Shown one piece after another: positions 23,271-36,028 of a DNA stretch of 64,000 nucleotides; position 1 is the first letter of the stretch; each line of letters starts with the position of its first letter. Source of the stretch: Delphinapterus leucas (Eukaryota > Chordata > Mammalia > Artiodactyla > Monodontidae); NCBI RefSeq assembly GCF_002288925.2, contig NW_022097996.1:8316451-8380450 (forward strand), read 5' to 3'. Under the pieces are notes generated by a model. The model searched no databases. It saw nothing but the letters and a program-made list of their open reading frames with translations, and had not been told where the DNA came from. The translations under genes were made by a program, and so were the position numbers.

Positions 23271-25147
23271 GTTTTTCTTTTTCCCCCGAGCTCCTTTTCT
23301 CTTTTGGTTTTGGTTTGTTTCTTTCCTGCTGGAGCATTTCCCCACAGCCTGACGTTCCTTTGCTGTGTGCGCTGATTTCAGAGTCAGTGAGCAAATGTTG
23401 AGAGCTGCTCAGGCAGCACCGCTCAGCTGGTGAGTTGTGCTGTGTGGAGTGGTCACGGCAACTTGGCTTTTTCCTTGGGGAACCCCCAGATGTCAGAGTT
23501 TTTGCAGGTCTTTTCTTCAGTGGATTCAGTTTCTCTAGAAGGCACTCTTGCTTGGGGAACATGGGTGGAGGTCATTGCATATGTGCTCTGGCCTCCCTCT
23601 TCTTGGGCGGCCGTCTCACCCTGCCGTCCAACTGCAACCTAGCGGAGCTTCTGTGTAGCAGAGCCTTGCAAGTTGAGTCTTACCAAAGATTAAACCTTTT
23701 GTCTCCTCACACATTTTTATTTTAGAGGGAAAAATCTCTATTCCCCATTCCATAAGAGGATAGGGATATTCAGCTAATAGTTACTAAAGGAAAGAAGGTT
23801 AGAAACACTAAGATCCAAGCCTTTCACAGCAAAAGGAAAATTTGTTCAAAATTTAACAACCCTTTTTTCTCATCCATCAGTTCCAAATTGTAAACTGTTC
23901 TGTCTCAAAAGACTTGGGCAGGGGCGTTGTTTTCAAATCCTGACCCTAGTTTTATTCCAATTTTAAAACAAAAAACAAAAGCTTACCCTATTTGCTATTC
24001 AGATTTACTTCCTTATGTGAGGCGTCTGGAAATAATCTAAAATTTAGATTGCCCCAGGCCTCTCCTGTGGGCCTCCCCTCCCTCCTCTTCTTTCTCCACT
24101 CCCTCATCCTCATCCTCATGAGTGTCTCCTACTCAGGCCATTAGAACGTGAGCCTGATGAGACTGCAGAAGCCCCCGCTTTGAAGTGAAGGAGGTTGTGT
24201 ATTTGTCGTTACCCTCCTTTCCTTCAGCTCTAATATTCGTTCTTCCTGTGAATTTAAGTGCAAGTCATTCGCTGCACGCCTCAGTTGTCTACAGTGTGTC
24301 ATGGAAGCATGCAGTTCCTAATTCAGCCCATAGAAATGTGTGAGTGGATTGCAGAAGGTACTCTGAGCATGCAGAAGTGCACTGTTGTTGCTGCGAGCCT
24401 GGCGTGGAAGCCATTTGGGCTGATTCCTGTAGGCAGCAGGAAGCCATGGGTCACGTGTCTGCTGCTGGCTCCCATTTTCCTCTCCCACAGAAAGAGTGCA
24501 AGGTGTTCTACCAGAAGGGATGGGCCTCACCTGCTGCAGGTGTGCCTTTCTTAGAATTACAGTTGCTCTATTGGGAAAGATGAGTGGAAACTAGTATGAT
24601 GTTGAAGCGGAAAGAGTCACGAACTGAGTGACAGGAGTATCTCCTCTTTAGTCTTAGATCTCTCTTGGCAGTGACACTTGTGACTCTGAGCCAAGCCTTT
24701 AACTTCTCTGGTCCTGAGTTTTAGATTGAGGCATCAGCGGGGTCACTCCAGGTGAGAATGACGATGAGTGAATGAAACACATACCCGAAGTCGCAGGGAA
24801 AAACGTCAGAGCGCGAAGCATCTTTTTCATCATTGTGCATCTTATTTACCCTGCATAGTTGAATAGTGGACTTGAGTATGATATTTGATTTCTTTCTTTC
24901 CTTTTACCTTCATATCCCTTCAGACCATCACCAGCTCCTGTTGATTTTGTATGTTTAACATACCTACCGCATTCATCCTGCTTTTCCATGTTTACCGATG
25001 TCCTGATCGTTATTACCCCTGAATTTCTCTCGGAACTGGTCTCCCTGACCTCAATTTTTCCTTTTTTCAGCGTGTCCTATTATCATCAGTTTCCTCAGAA
25101 TCTCTCTCTTGTAGTGTTACTGTCCTGCTCAGTCATCGCCAACATCT
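23271..25147. other. Intronic sequence, nothing firmly recognised
   Basis: About 1.9 kb. A MIR-like phrase (gccaagcctttaacttctct) is visible at 24690-24712. Remaining open frames are short and have no family resemblance. Confidence 0.4.
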
Positions 25148-25184
25148 CACACACACACACATACACACACACACACACACACAC
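25148..25184. repeat. (CA)n microsatellite
   Basis: Mostly CA units with one AT-containing interruption at about 25161, followed by a short CG/CA mixed end. Confidence 0.95.
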
Positions 25185-25506
25185 GCACGCCCTTAAACAC
25201 CCGCACCCCAGACCCTCCACCACGTTGCCCTGCTCTGTCTTCCCAGTGCTAACGCCTGTTGCCCCACGCTGCAGATCTCCCCCAGGACGGTCCCAGCCAG
25301 CCCCAGGCAGCCTTTGTCCTACATCTTTGTTTCCCCACATCACTGCCTCTTCTTCCATTGCCCTCGCCTGGTCCACTTTGCCTGTCCGAGTCCTTCCAGT
25401 GCAGTTCAAGTCCTGCTTCCCACCACTGAGGAAGGAAGAGGAGGCACACATAGTTGTTCTGCTGAGCAGCCACTGGAATTAAAGTCCTGGCTCATTGACG
25501 GCTTCA

Positions 25507-25640
25507 GCAGATTTTTACTAAATGCCTCTGTGCCAGGCACTGTTCTTGGCTCTAGGGATGCAGCAGTAACGAAGCAGACAGGAGTCCCTGCTCTCGGGGG
25601 GGCCTGCGTCATAGTTACACCTTCATGAAGGGGTTCCTCT
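25507..25640. repeat. Ancient interspersed repeat of tgtgccaggcact type
   Basis: ctctgtgccaggcactgttc, gggatgcagcagtaacgaag and gagtccctgctctcgggggg give a clear copy of the old repeat also seen at 19640. Family name uncertain. Confidence 0.55.
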
Positions 25641-27289
25641 CCGCAGCCTCTTGCTTCACCCACCTCTGCATCCGTCTGAATTTGCTCTCCATGTGTGCTG
25701 CCTCAGTGTGCCACCTCTTCATTACCCTTCTAATAGCGTCTGTCTGACTCTTCTACCTTAGATGGTGGCCGTGACTTGTGTCCATTCACAGGCCCTGGCC
25801 CAGTATCTTTCATAGTTGCTCACTAAGAAACTAGGTAACTGTGAGTTAGACAGATTGAACTTTTTTAATACTCATGGGAATCCAAATGTATTGTTTTAAT
25901 TGCAGGTTAATTTTCCTGCTTCTTAATTGAAAAGTACATATAAGCATTGTTAAGTTTCTGGTTACTGCTTTAAAATTACATTAGCAAAGAACAAAGGAAT
26001 GATGTAATGATGTGGCAGAACCTCGTTAACTGTTGATAAGAATATTGAGAGTTCACCAATTTTTGTAGAGATCTGAAAGTTTTCATAATACAAAATTTGT
26101 TGGGGAACCTACTGATTATAATATTCTTTAACATTTATTTAGCTCTGCTCAAAGAATGGTTCAGTTATTTCATGTGGTGCGTTCACAATGTCATGGTCAT
26201 TCTTCAAGTGCAAAGTTGTTAGTTCCCAGTTTTTGTCATAATGTGTCCTAGTTTGCTCCTCCCTTAAATCCTTTCAATAAGCTTTCTTGTCATCTGTGTT
26301 AATATTAATAGAAATCAAGGATGGAAGCTGGAGGTGAGAGGGAATAAAGGTGGATGAAAGATGCCTGCCACAAGAGAATAGATATTTTGATTCTTTTGCA
26401 GAATGTAATTCCCCTGTTCTGTGAGCACTTCCTCCCCTCCATACCTAGAGGTCTGCTATGTTCCTTACTTATGGTTCATCTTCTTGATTGTGTGGGACAG
26501 AGTTGAGGCGTGGAAACAGTAGAGTCCTTGGTTCCTCCTGGGCCCACTGTCCTCTGTCTACTCGTGCCTGCTTGGGAAATCTAGATCTGGGAGTAGCAAG
26601 CAGGAAGGAAGATTTAGGAATGTAGGGTAACTCATAGGTTTTTGTCATCATTTGGGTTCTGGCAAAGGGACTGCAGTCCCAGAATGGGAGCAAGTTCAAA
26701 AAATGGTGGTTTTATCATCAGACTTAGGAATGGAATGCAAAGCTCTTCCAAGCCTGGAATATCCAAATTAGATTGGTGTTCCACGAGTGAAAGTTGTTTT
26801 CATAGTGAAGTTTACACTTGTACGTGGAGCAAGAAGCTCTGAGGGAATTGTCTTTGGTGCGTGAGGAACACACTGTGTGAAGTCTCAGAGGTTTGTTTCA
26901 CCAATCCAGGTGACCCAGGCATTGTCCACTCCCTGAGCTTATTCCTGAAGTTGTTCCGTGTGCTCCTGGGGAGGGAGTTCCTTGGACTGTATGTGATGGG
27001 ATTTATGGCTTGTATGTCCTTTACTTCCCTTTCACGCTGGAGGGACAGTGCCATAAGTTGGCTACATTTCAGTGGCTCCCTTGCATGATACGATGTTTTC
27101 TTTACCACTTTCAGTCTGTGACCAGCAGAGTCTCTCACGGGGCAATGATGAAATCCATGGTCAATGATAGAAATGCTTTTGTTTGGCTAGTAGTTAGGAT
27201 TCTTGAGACACTGATCACAAGCTCAAAGCATCCAGGATTGGGTTGGAATGATAACAGTTGTTCTATTTATTAGAAGGGGGCTTGGCACA
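25641..27289. other. Intronic sequence, nothing recognised
   Basis: About 1.6 kb of unique sequence. An apparent 108-codon open frame on the minus strand (26812-27138) has no recognisable domain or splice context. Confidence 0.4.
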
Positions 27290-27600
27290 GTTCAGTGAGT
27301 ATTGATTGTTTTAAAAGCCGGAAGTCTTAGGTGCAAGTCCCAGTTCTGTCACTTAACCCTCAGTGCGACTTTGAGCAAGTTGTAGGGTTTTAGAACTGTA
27401 AGGGACCGTCTAGGTCCTCCCTTGACTTGAGGTCCATAGAGGTTGAGTGCAACCACAGGCGGGGTGAAAGGATTCCATTCTTCACTTCTGGTTGAGGGAC
27501 CACACTGCTATCTGGCCACTTACCTGCTCTGTGCTTCTGCTTCCTCACCTGGACAGTATGGATGAAACAGTGTGTGCGTGAACGCATTTTGGAGACTCAT
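27290..27600 (+). repeat. MIR element with internal divergence or insertion
   Basis: gtgcaagtcccagttctgtc, gactttgagcaagttg and, after an unrelated middle (27390-27500), gctctgtgcttctgcttcct plus attttggagactcattaaga follow MIR order. The two halves may be one MIR split by later sequence. Confidence 0.55.
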
Positions 27601-29894
27601 TAAGACGTAAAGCAAATGTAAAGAGTGTCGTTATCTTTGAAATGGTAGGAAGTAAGTACAGGCAAATAACCTGGATCGTATTTATTTTCTCCTACTTTAG
27701 TATATGAGAAATTGAGTTTGAGGTGCAGTTTTGTAAGTCTTCAGTGGAAATCCATCCCGTTTCTTTCTTTATCCCCACCTTCTCTCTCTGCAGGATGAGG
27801 CAGGATTAATCTGTGATATTAGGAAGAATTCACCTAAGTTTTTATATGTTCTAGCATTCTATTTTTAGTAGCAGTATACACATGAAACGTATTTGTCTCT
27901 GTCTTGCTGAGCTCATGATAATAAAATGTAGAGCTGAAAAGACCTATGACAAGGATCCAGCAAGGTGGCGACTACCTAAACTTAGGGTCTGCTGTGCAGA
28001 AAGGAGAGTTGGGTGGATTTATTGTCCCTGCTAAGCGAGCGCCTCAGTAAGTGCTGTGACTGGAGGCCGTGGGGAGGCGAGGCGAGAGAGTGGTGTAACC
28101 TTAGGCATTTGTCCTTTATTCTCAGCCAGCTCGTGTAGATAAACTCCATTCTATTGTTTTAGTTAACTGTGACTAAGAGAAACCCAGTTTACTCATAACA
28201 GCACTTGCAGTAAAAGAACCACAAAATAATTATCGTTGACATTGTGTAGAACCCTGTGCTGACATCCAAATGCATCAAGGTAGTTTAGCCACAGGGTCAC
28301 CCTTAAATTGGCTGGTTCGTTCACACATTTGCCGTGTCAAAGCAGTCATGAAACCTCAAGGTTCGTACCAAATAACAGACTCTTCCTAGGTAATGTCCCT
28401 GTGCCCAAGGTCTCACTTTGTGGAAGTGACCAGTCTAGATAGAAAAATGTAATTTAAACTAAGAAGAACAAAAGTCTTAAAGAACAGAAGTAACGAATGG
28501 TAAACGGTGCAGGAGAGTGGGCAGAGTGCAGGCTTGCTGCAGACCTGGTCTCAGTCTTGACTCGGCCCTGTGAGTTCTACCACCTTAGACAGGAATTTTA
28601 CTAGCTTTCCAGGAGTCAGGTAGTGACAGATAGCCCAGCAACGTTTTCCTAGACCCTAGTTTGGAGCAAGTTCCCTGTTCAGCTTTGTTGGAGGTCACCC
28701 TAACTTGGAAAAAACCTGTTTTTCCCGATAAAATTTCTAAGATCCATGTTCAAGTCCGTAGGCGCTAAACATTGTACTCTGACCCCCTGTCAGCTGACTT
28801 CTTATCCCATGGACCCTGGCTGCTTGCTCGGATGCCAGGCCCCTTCACTCAGACGCATGCAGACACGCATGTTTTGTCCACTGCGCCCAAACTGAGAGTG
28901 GCAGTGGGTGATACTAGACAGCTGTGGGCTTGTTGCCTACTTGGCTTTGGCCCAAGTATCTGTGCTGTTCCCTGCATACTTCCTCTAGGTTAGGCCACGT
29001 ACCTGTGCATTTCAGACTCTATCAAAGACAGACTTTCATAAGCCAGGCAGATGCAGTGGGAATGAACTGGAATCTTTTATGGCAGCTACAGAACACAGAG
29101 TAAGGTGAATAGCAGAGCCAGGCTGGAGAAAAGTGAAACAAGAGCAGACAGGTCCGTTCGTCTCCCCAGCAACTGTCAGGCCTCTGGGGCCTGAAGGGGA
29201 CTGTTCATCCTGTAATGTAAAAGCAACAACAACGAAGTGCTTCAGGCGTGAACACACATTTTGAAGTCTTGTCAGTTTTACTGAAACTGTCTTAACGTTG
29301 ATAACGTATTCAAGTATAGTTAATAGTATAAAACATAAGTGCAGGTCTGTCAGACATGTAACTGGGCCTACCATTTTCTGTAGGTTTTTTCTTCTGTCCA
29401 AATAGAATAGATTACAACTGCACTGAAATTAATAAGTGGACAAAAGTAGAAAACCTTTCTCTAAATATTGAAGTTTATTCAATTACATTTTAAATATCAT
29501 GCTGCACTTAATCATTTTTCTAAGAAAATAGGAAGAGCCCTCATCGCTTATTTTCTGTAAAAGTGTGTTTAGGTGTGAGCTCTCACTTTCTTGCAATTCA
29601 TATGATGGAAGGAGCAAGTTTTCTTACAAAGAGAGAGCAGAAAGTGATGTGCTGGCAAAACATGTACCTCAGGCATCATAGATAATCCCTAACCAAATTA
29701 ACAGGCAAGGAGAGGGGAGGGATTTTCCCCATTAGGGCAAGCCTTTTTTCTGACCACTGGTACTGAAGATCTGGGTGATGATTGTTGTTCTAATATCAAA
29801 TAATTGCTTCTTGTGCACAATTTGGGAAAACCGAGTATTTTCTGAAAAGCTGACACTAGGAGGCGCTACTAAGCAGTGATTTAGTCACTGCTTC
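27601..29894. other. Intronic sequence, nothing recognised
   Basis: About 2.3 kb of unique sequence on both strands, including a weak MIR-like patch at 28515-28600. No exon seen. Confidence 0.4.
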
Positions 29895-30035
29895 CCATGC
29901 TCAATTCCAGGTCTTAACAGGCAGAAGAGTCACCTAGTGAGCTTGTTAAAAATGCATATTGTAGATTGGCTGGCCTCTAGAAATAATTATTTTTCAACAG
30001 GCCCCTAGATCACTGCAGTTTCAGAAACACTGACT
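29895..30035. mobile_element. MER5-like hAT remnant
   Basis: agaagagtcacctagtgagc, ttgttaaaaatgcatattgt and ggcccctagatcactgcagt match the layout of a MER5-class element. Ends are not preserved. Confidence 0.55.
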
Positions 30036-30771
30036 AGGTCATTAGACTTGAAAGAATTTACCTTTCTGAAATTAGGGTGGTCTTCCCCCTTTGAGAGAGT
30101 TGCAAAAGCAATTGATGAGGCTATGGAAGGATTTCAGTTTCCAGCAGCTTGCTGCCAAAGGAATTTTCCTAAATACGCACCAGTATACAGCTTTTGAATC
30201 TCCTGGTTGACTTTTCATAATCAGGAGTCCTAGCTGTAAGCTTGAGTGATACCAAGAGGTTGTATTTTTTCTCCTTTTTAGTAATTTCCGTTTTATGTTT
30301 TCTTTTATGTATATATCAATTGAAAGTATACCTTCATATTGACTTTTCCTTTTTTAACCATGTGCTAGTTAAAAACTGGTAAAAATAGTATGTAGCCACA
30401 ATACCTCGTTCACCAGTTATGTTTAGGGCAAATGGATGTGGAGGGTATGGAAGTCAACTTTCAGTAACTCCTTGGGGCTGACCATCGTACTTCTGTCAGT
30501 ATTTGAGCCGCACACATATGCACATACTTTAGTGGGCATGAAAACCTTTACCCAGATCACATGTACTCTGGGAGAAGTTAAGTTTTCCAAAAAGTTGGCT
30601 GACCAATTTATTCAAAAAAAGCCTACCTACCTATGTCTTATAGTCATCTCAGAAGCACATCCATTGCTAGGGTAAATCCAGAGTGGACTCTGTCTCACCA
30701 TCTATTCTTCATTTTTAGTATAGCTTTTACTCATGAGAAATCAAGGCAACTACTTCATATTTTCTCAGCTT
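30036..30771. other. Intronic sequence before the large L1
   Basis: Unique AT-rich sequence; nothing recognised. Confidence 0.4.
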
Positions 30772-30786
30772 AAAAATACTTGCTTT

Positions 30787-31909
30787 GGGTCCTGAATCAG
30801 GATGGCAAGTAGGAAGATCCTGAGCTCGCCTCCTCCCGTGGACACACCAATACTACAACTACATATAGAACAACTATCTCTGAGAACGACCTGAAGACTA
30901 GCAGAGCAGATTTCCTGCAACTAAGGATATAAAGAAAAGGCCACATTGAGATGGGTAGGAGGGACAGAGATGTGGTCTAGTCAGAATCCACCCGCCTGAC
31001 TTATGGGTGTGATGACCCATAAGCTGAAGGGATATCACAACCGTGCAGGTCCCCCATGAGGAGCAACTGGTCCGAGCCCCACGTAGGGCTCCCCAGCCTG
31101 GGAAACCTGAAGTTGGGAAGACGAACCCCCGTAACATGGCTTTGAAAATCAATGGAGCTAATGTCCAGGAGAGCTGGAGGGCTGTAGGAAACCGAGACTC
31201 TGCTCTTACAGGGCTCATGTATGATTCACTCACTCTGAATCCCAGCACAGAGGCAATAGATTGAAAAGTGCCTGGCTCATTGAAAAGTGCTCATACAAGA
31301 GGGAGATTCATTGATAATTTTAGGGCTCTGCTGGGGGGGGGTAGGGATCTGGTTGAATTTCCTCCAGGGACAGAAGTGCTAGTGCCTTTTTTTTTTTTTT
31401 TTTTTTTTTTAAATTCTTCTTCCACCCATCTGGGCTAGCACTGATGGGTGCCATTTCTGTCACTATCCATCAACCTAGCTAACACAGTATGCTCCACCCC
31501 AGCATTCCCTTGAATGCTGCCTGCCCCACCCCAGCCAGCCCCTCCAAAGCAGTTCCCACCCTGCCTCACTTGGCAGATCACCTCGGCTAGCACTGGCACC
31601 CCTCCAAAGCAGCTCCCACTTTGCAGGGCCAGCCTTGCACACCAGTACACCCACAGCAGTCCGCAGCCAGGCTTCGCAGACAGCCAGGCTGGGGGCCAGC
31701 CCCACCAATCGGTACGCCCATAGCAGTCGTGGCCCAACTGTAGCAGGAAGATTGCAGCCCACGTGGGATATACCCCTGGAGCACCTAGCTTTAGTGACCG
31801 GGATGATTGCGCCACTGGGCCCCACAGGACACCTACACAAAGCCACTCTTTCAAGACCAGGAGACGTGGCTGATATACCTAATACATAGAAACAGCACAG
31901 ACAGGTAAA
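30787..31909 (+). promoter_or_regulatory. L1 5' UTR remnant with GC-rich repeats
   Basis: Untranslated leader of the L1, the region that carries the internal polymerase II promoter in active copies (known for the family; activity here not shown). The GC-rich part 31500-31790 has a repeated ctccaaagcagtcccac-type motif (31546-31560 and 31601-31616) and antisense open frames of 116-139 codons, which are chance or antisense-UTR frames. A run of about 25 T bases at 31388-31412 is an internal oddity. Confidence 0.7.
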
Positions 31910-32740
31910 ATGAGGAGACTAAACGAAACAACAGGGCAAAACCCCACAAAAAGAACAAAACGCAACAGAGATACAAAATTTACCAGATAGAGTTTACGGT
32001 AATCGTCATAAAGATGCACTCTGAACTCAGGAGAAGAATGGATGAACTCAGTGAGAACTGCAACAAAGAGATAAAAAATATAAAAAAGAACCAATTGGAC
32101 CTGAAGACTATAATCACTGAAATGAAAAACACACTGGCAGGAATCAACAGCAGATTAGAGGATGCAGACGAATGGATCAGCGATCTGGAAGACAGGGTAA
32201 TAGAAGTTACCTAATAGGAACAGCAAAAAGAAAAGAGAATTTAAAAAACTGAGGATAGTTTAAGGGAACCCTGGGACAACATCAAGCATACTAGCATTTG
32301 CTCTATAGGAGTCCCAGAAAGAGAAGAGAGAGAGAGGAAGGGACAGAAAACCTGTATGAAGAGATAATGGTTGAAAACTTTCCTAACCTGGCTAAGGAAA
32401 GAGACATCCAAGTCCAGGAAGCACAGAGTTCCCAAAATTAGGTGAGCTCAAAGAGACCCACTGTCAGACACATTGTAATTAAAATGTCAAAAGTTAATGA
32501 CAAAGAGAGACTCTTAAAAGCAGCAAGAGAAAAACAACTAGATACGTACAAGGGAACCTATATAAGACTGTCATCTGGTTTTACAGCCAAAACTTGACAG
32601 GCCAGAAGGGACTGGCATGATGTATTCAAAGTGCTGAAGGAAAAATACTTGCAACCAAGAATACTCTACCCAGCAAGGGTATCATTCAGAATTGAAGGGG
32701 AGATAATAAAGCTTCCCAGACAAGCAAAAGCTGAACTTTA
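31910..32740 (+). pseudogene. L1 ORF1 pseudogene
   Basis: In active L1 this encodes an RNA-binding coiled-coil chaperone. A candidate start at 31910 meets a stop after 26 codons. The clearest open part, 32014-32214, gives 66 residues with heptad-like coiled-coil character (for example INSRLEDADEWISDLEDRV). Further on, scattered in several frames, are pieces of the RNA-binding and C-terminal domains, such as ARRDWHDVFKVLKEKYLQPR and a following RILYPA-type segment. Several frameshifts and stops show long-standing loss of function. Confidence 0.85.
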
Positions 32741-33782
32741 ACTCCTTTAGTTCATCACCAATAAACTGGTCTTGCAAGAAATGTTAGAAGGATTTCTTTA
32801 AATGAAAAAGAAAAAGTCATAACTAGAAACAAGAAAATTATGAAAGAAAAAAATCTCACTAGTAAAGGCAAACATATAGTAAAGGTAGCAGATCAACCAC
32901 CTATAAGGCTAGTATGAAGGTTAAAAGACAGCAAAATCATCTATATCTAAAGTAAATGGTTAAGTTTTACACAAAATAAAAAGATGTAAAATATGACATG
33001 AAAAACATAAAATGTGGGGCAGGGGAGTAAAAATATAGTGCTTTTAGAATGTGCTCAAAATTAAGCAACCAGCAACTTAAAATAGACTGCTGTATACATA
33101 GGTTGTTATATATGAACATCATGGTAACCCCAAATCAAAAACCTGTAACACATACACAAAAAAATAAAGAGAAAGGAATACAAACATAACACTAAAAATA
33201 GTCGTCAAAGCACAAGGAAAGAAGAGAAGAAAGGAATAAAAACTCCAAAAACAGAAAACAATGAACAAAATAGCAATAACTACATACCTATCCATAACTA
33301 CTTTAAATGTAAATGCACTAAATGCTCCAATCAAAAGACATAGAGTGGCTGAATGGGTAAAACAAACAAACAAAAAAAAACACCAAGACCCATATATATG
33401 CTGCCTACAACAGACTCACTTTAGATCTAAAGACACACACAGGCTGAAAGTGAGGGGATGGATAAAAGATACACCATGCAAATGGAATATGTCACACAAA
33501 ATAGATTTTAAAACAAAGACTGTAATGAGAGACAAAAGCATTACATAATGATAAAAGGACCAATCCAACCAGAGGATATAACACTTTTAAATATATACAC
33601 ACACCCAACATAGGAGCGGTTAAATACATAAAGCAGATACTTACAGACATAAAGGGAGAAATTGACAATAACACAATAATAGTACGGAGTTTTAACACTC
33701 TACTTACATCAGTGGTTAGATCATCCAGACAGAAAATTAATGGAACACTGGCCTTAAACAAAACATTAGACCAGATGGACTT

Positions 33783-34020
33783 AATATATATATAATAATA
33801 TATATACATACATATGTATATGTGTATATATGTATATACATATACACACATACATATGTATGTATATATACATATACATATGTATACATATGTATATGTA
33901 TATATACATACATATGTATGTGTGTATATGTATATACATACATATGTATGTGTGTGTGTGTGTATATATATATATACACATATACATATATATATATAAA
34001 AGAGGGAGAGAGAGAGAGAG
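33783..34020. repeat. Compound TA/CA/TG then GA microsatellite inside L1 ORF2
   Basis: Alternating tatata, catatg, tgtgtg and acacat units for about 215 bases, then (ag)n at 34001-34020. L1 ORF2 sequence resumes on both sides (gaccagatggactta before, gaacattccatctg after), so the array expanded from within the L1. All long open frames across it (up to 189 codons) are repeat artefacts. Confidence 0.95.
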
Positions 34021-34549
34021 AACATTCCATCTGAAATCAGCAGAATACACATTCTTTTCAAGTGTATGTGGAATATTCTCCAGAATAGATCACGTTAGGT
34101 CACAAAACAAGTCTCAGTTAATATAAGAAGATTGAAATAATATCAGGTATCTTTTTCAACCACAGTGATATGAAACTAGAAACCAATTACAGGGGAAAAA
34201 GAAAATGGAAAAAACACAAACACATGTAGTCTAAACAGCATGCTTCTGAACAACCAATGAGTCAATGAAGACATTAAAGAGCAGATTAAAAAAATACCTT
34301 GAGACAAATAAAAAGGGAAACACAACATTCCAAAATCTATGGGGTGCAGCAAAAGCAGTCCTAAGTGGGACGTTTCAAGTGATATAGGCGTACCTCAGGG
34401 AAGAAGAAAAATCTCAAATAAACCACCTAACCTTGCACCTAAAGGAACTAGAAATAGAAAAACAAACAAAGCCCAAAGTTAGTAGAAGGAAGGAAGTAAT
34501 GAAGATCAGAGTGGACATAAATGAAATAGAGACTTAAAAAACAATAGAG

Positions 34550-34890
34550 GGCTCCCCTGGTGGTGCAGTGGTTGAGAATCCGCCTGCCAGTGCAGGGGAC
34601 ATGGGTTTGAGCCCTGGTCTGGGAAGATCCCACGCGCCCAGAGGAACTAAGCCCGTGCGCCACAACTACTGAGCCTGTGCTGTAGAGCGTGTGAGCCACA
34701 ACTACTAAGCCCACGTGCTGCAACTACTGAAGCCTGCGCACCTAGAGCCCGTGCTCCGCAGCAAGAGAAGCCACCTCAATGAGAAGCCTGTGCACCGCAA
34801 CCAAGGGTAGCCCCCACTCTCCACAACTAGAGAAAGCCCGCACGCAGCAACAAAGACCCTACACAGCCAAAAATAAATAAATAAAATTTT
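34550..34890 (+). mobile_element. Long CHR-type SINE nested in L1
   Basis: Starts ggctcccctggtggtgcagt and carries the tRNA-related head, then repeated cacaactactgagcc units and a tail ending acacagccaaaaataaataa. Target-site duplications aaaaaacaatagag (34536-34549) and aaaaaccaatagaa (34891-34904) are L1 sequence, proving insertion after the L1. This is the longer subtype without the GC-rich tail of the CHR-2 copies. Confidence 0.93.
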
Positions 34891-35735
34891 AAAAACCAAT
34901 AGAAAAGATCAATGAAACTAAAAAATTGAATCAGTAATCAAAAGACTCCCAACAGACAAAAGTCTAGGACCAGACAGCTTCACAGATGAATTCTACCAAA
35001 CATTTAAAGAAGAGTTAATACCTATTCTGCCCAAAAAATTGAAGAGGAAGAAACGCTTCCAGACTCACTCTATGAGGCCAGCATTACCCTGATATCAACA
35101 GATAAAGACATTACAAAAAAACATAATGATGAACATAGATGCAAAAATCCTCAACAAAATATTAGCAAACCAAATTCAGTACATTAAAGAATCCATACAC
35201 CACGATCAAGTGAGATTTATCCGGATGCAAGGATGATTCAGTATCTTCAAATCAATCAATGTGATATACCACATTAATGCAATGAAGGATAAAAGCATAT
35301 GATCATCTCACTGATGCAGAAAAATTATTTGATAAAATTCAACATCCTTTATGATACAACTTCAACAAAGTAGGTATAGAGGGAACATACCTCAACATAA
35401 AAAAGGCCATGTGTGACATACCCACAGCTAACATAATACTCAGTGGTGAAAAGCTAAAAACTTTTCCTATAAGATCAGGAATAAGACAAGGATACCCATT
35501 ATCACCACTTTTATTCAACATAGTACTAGAAGTCCTAGCCACAGCAGTTAGGCAAGAAAAAGGAATAAAAGGCATCCAGATTGGAAAGGAAGAAGTAAAA
35601 CTGTCACTGTTGCAGATGACGTGATACTATATGTAGAACACCCTAATGACTCCACCAAAAGCTATTAGAAGTAATAAATAAATTCAGTAAAGTTGCGGGA
35701 TACAAAATCAATATACAGAAACCTGTTGCATTTCT

Positions 35736-36028
35736 TTAAAAAAAAGTATTTATTTATTTATTTATGGCTGCGTTGGGTCTTCATTGCCGCACGCGGGCTT
35801 TCTCTAGCTCTGGCGAGTGGGGGCTACTCTTCGTTGAGGTGCGCAGGCTTCTCATTGTCGTGGCTTCTCTTGTTGCGGAGCGTGGGCTCTAGGCACGTGG
35901 GCTTCAGTAGTTGTGGTGCCCTGGCTTAGTTGCTCCACGGCATGTGGGAATCTTCCCAGACTAGGCTTGAACCCATGTCCCCTGCCTTGACAGGCATATT
36001 CTTAACCACTGTGCCACCAGGGAAGCCC
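35736..36028 (-). mobile_element. Long CHR-type SINE nested in L1, antisense
   Basis: Antisense copy: tttatttatttatggctgcg, body with cttcagtagttgtgg, head ending ccaccagggaagccc. Perfect 15-base target-site duplications acctgttgcatttct (35721-35735 and 36029-36043) are L1 ORF2 sequence. This insertion also post-dates the L1. Confidence 0.95.

Noticed and set aside
31435..31889. Antisense and sense frames of 116-139 codons in GC-rich sequence
   Set aside because: They lie in the L1 5' UTR, where low stop density comes from GC-rich repeats. No recognised domain.
33492..34126. Several long open frames (up to 189 codons) rich in Tyr, Ile, His and Thr on both strands
   Set aside because: They cross the TA/CA/TG microsatellite and arise from its lack of stop codons in some frames. 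No gene.
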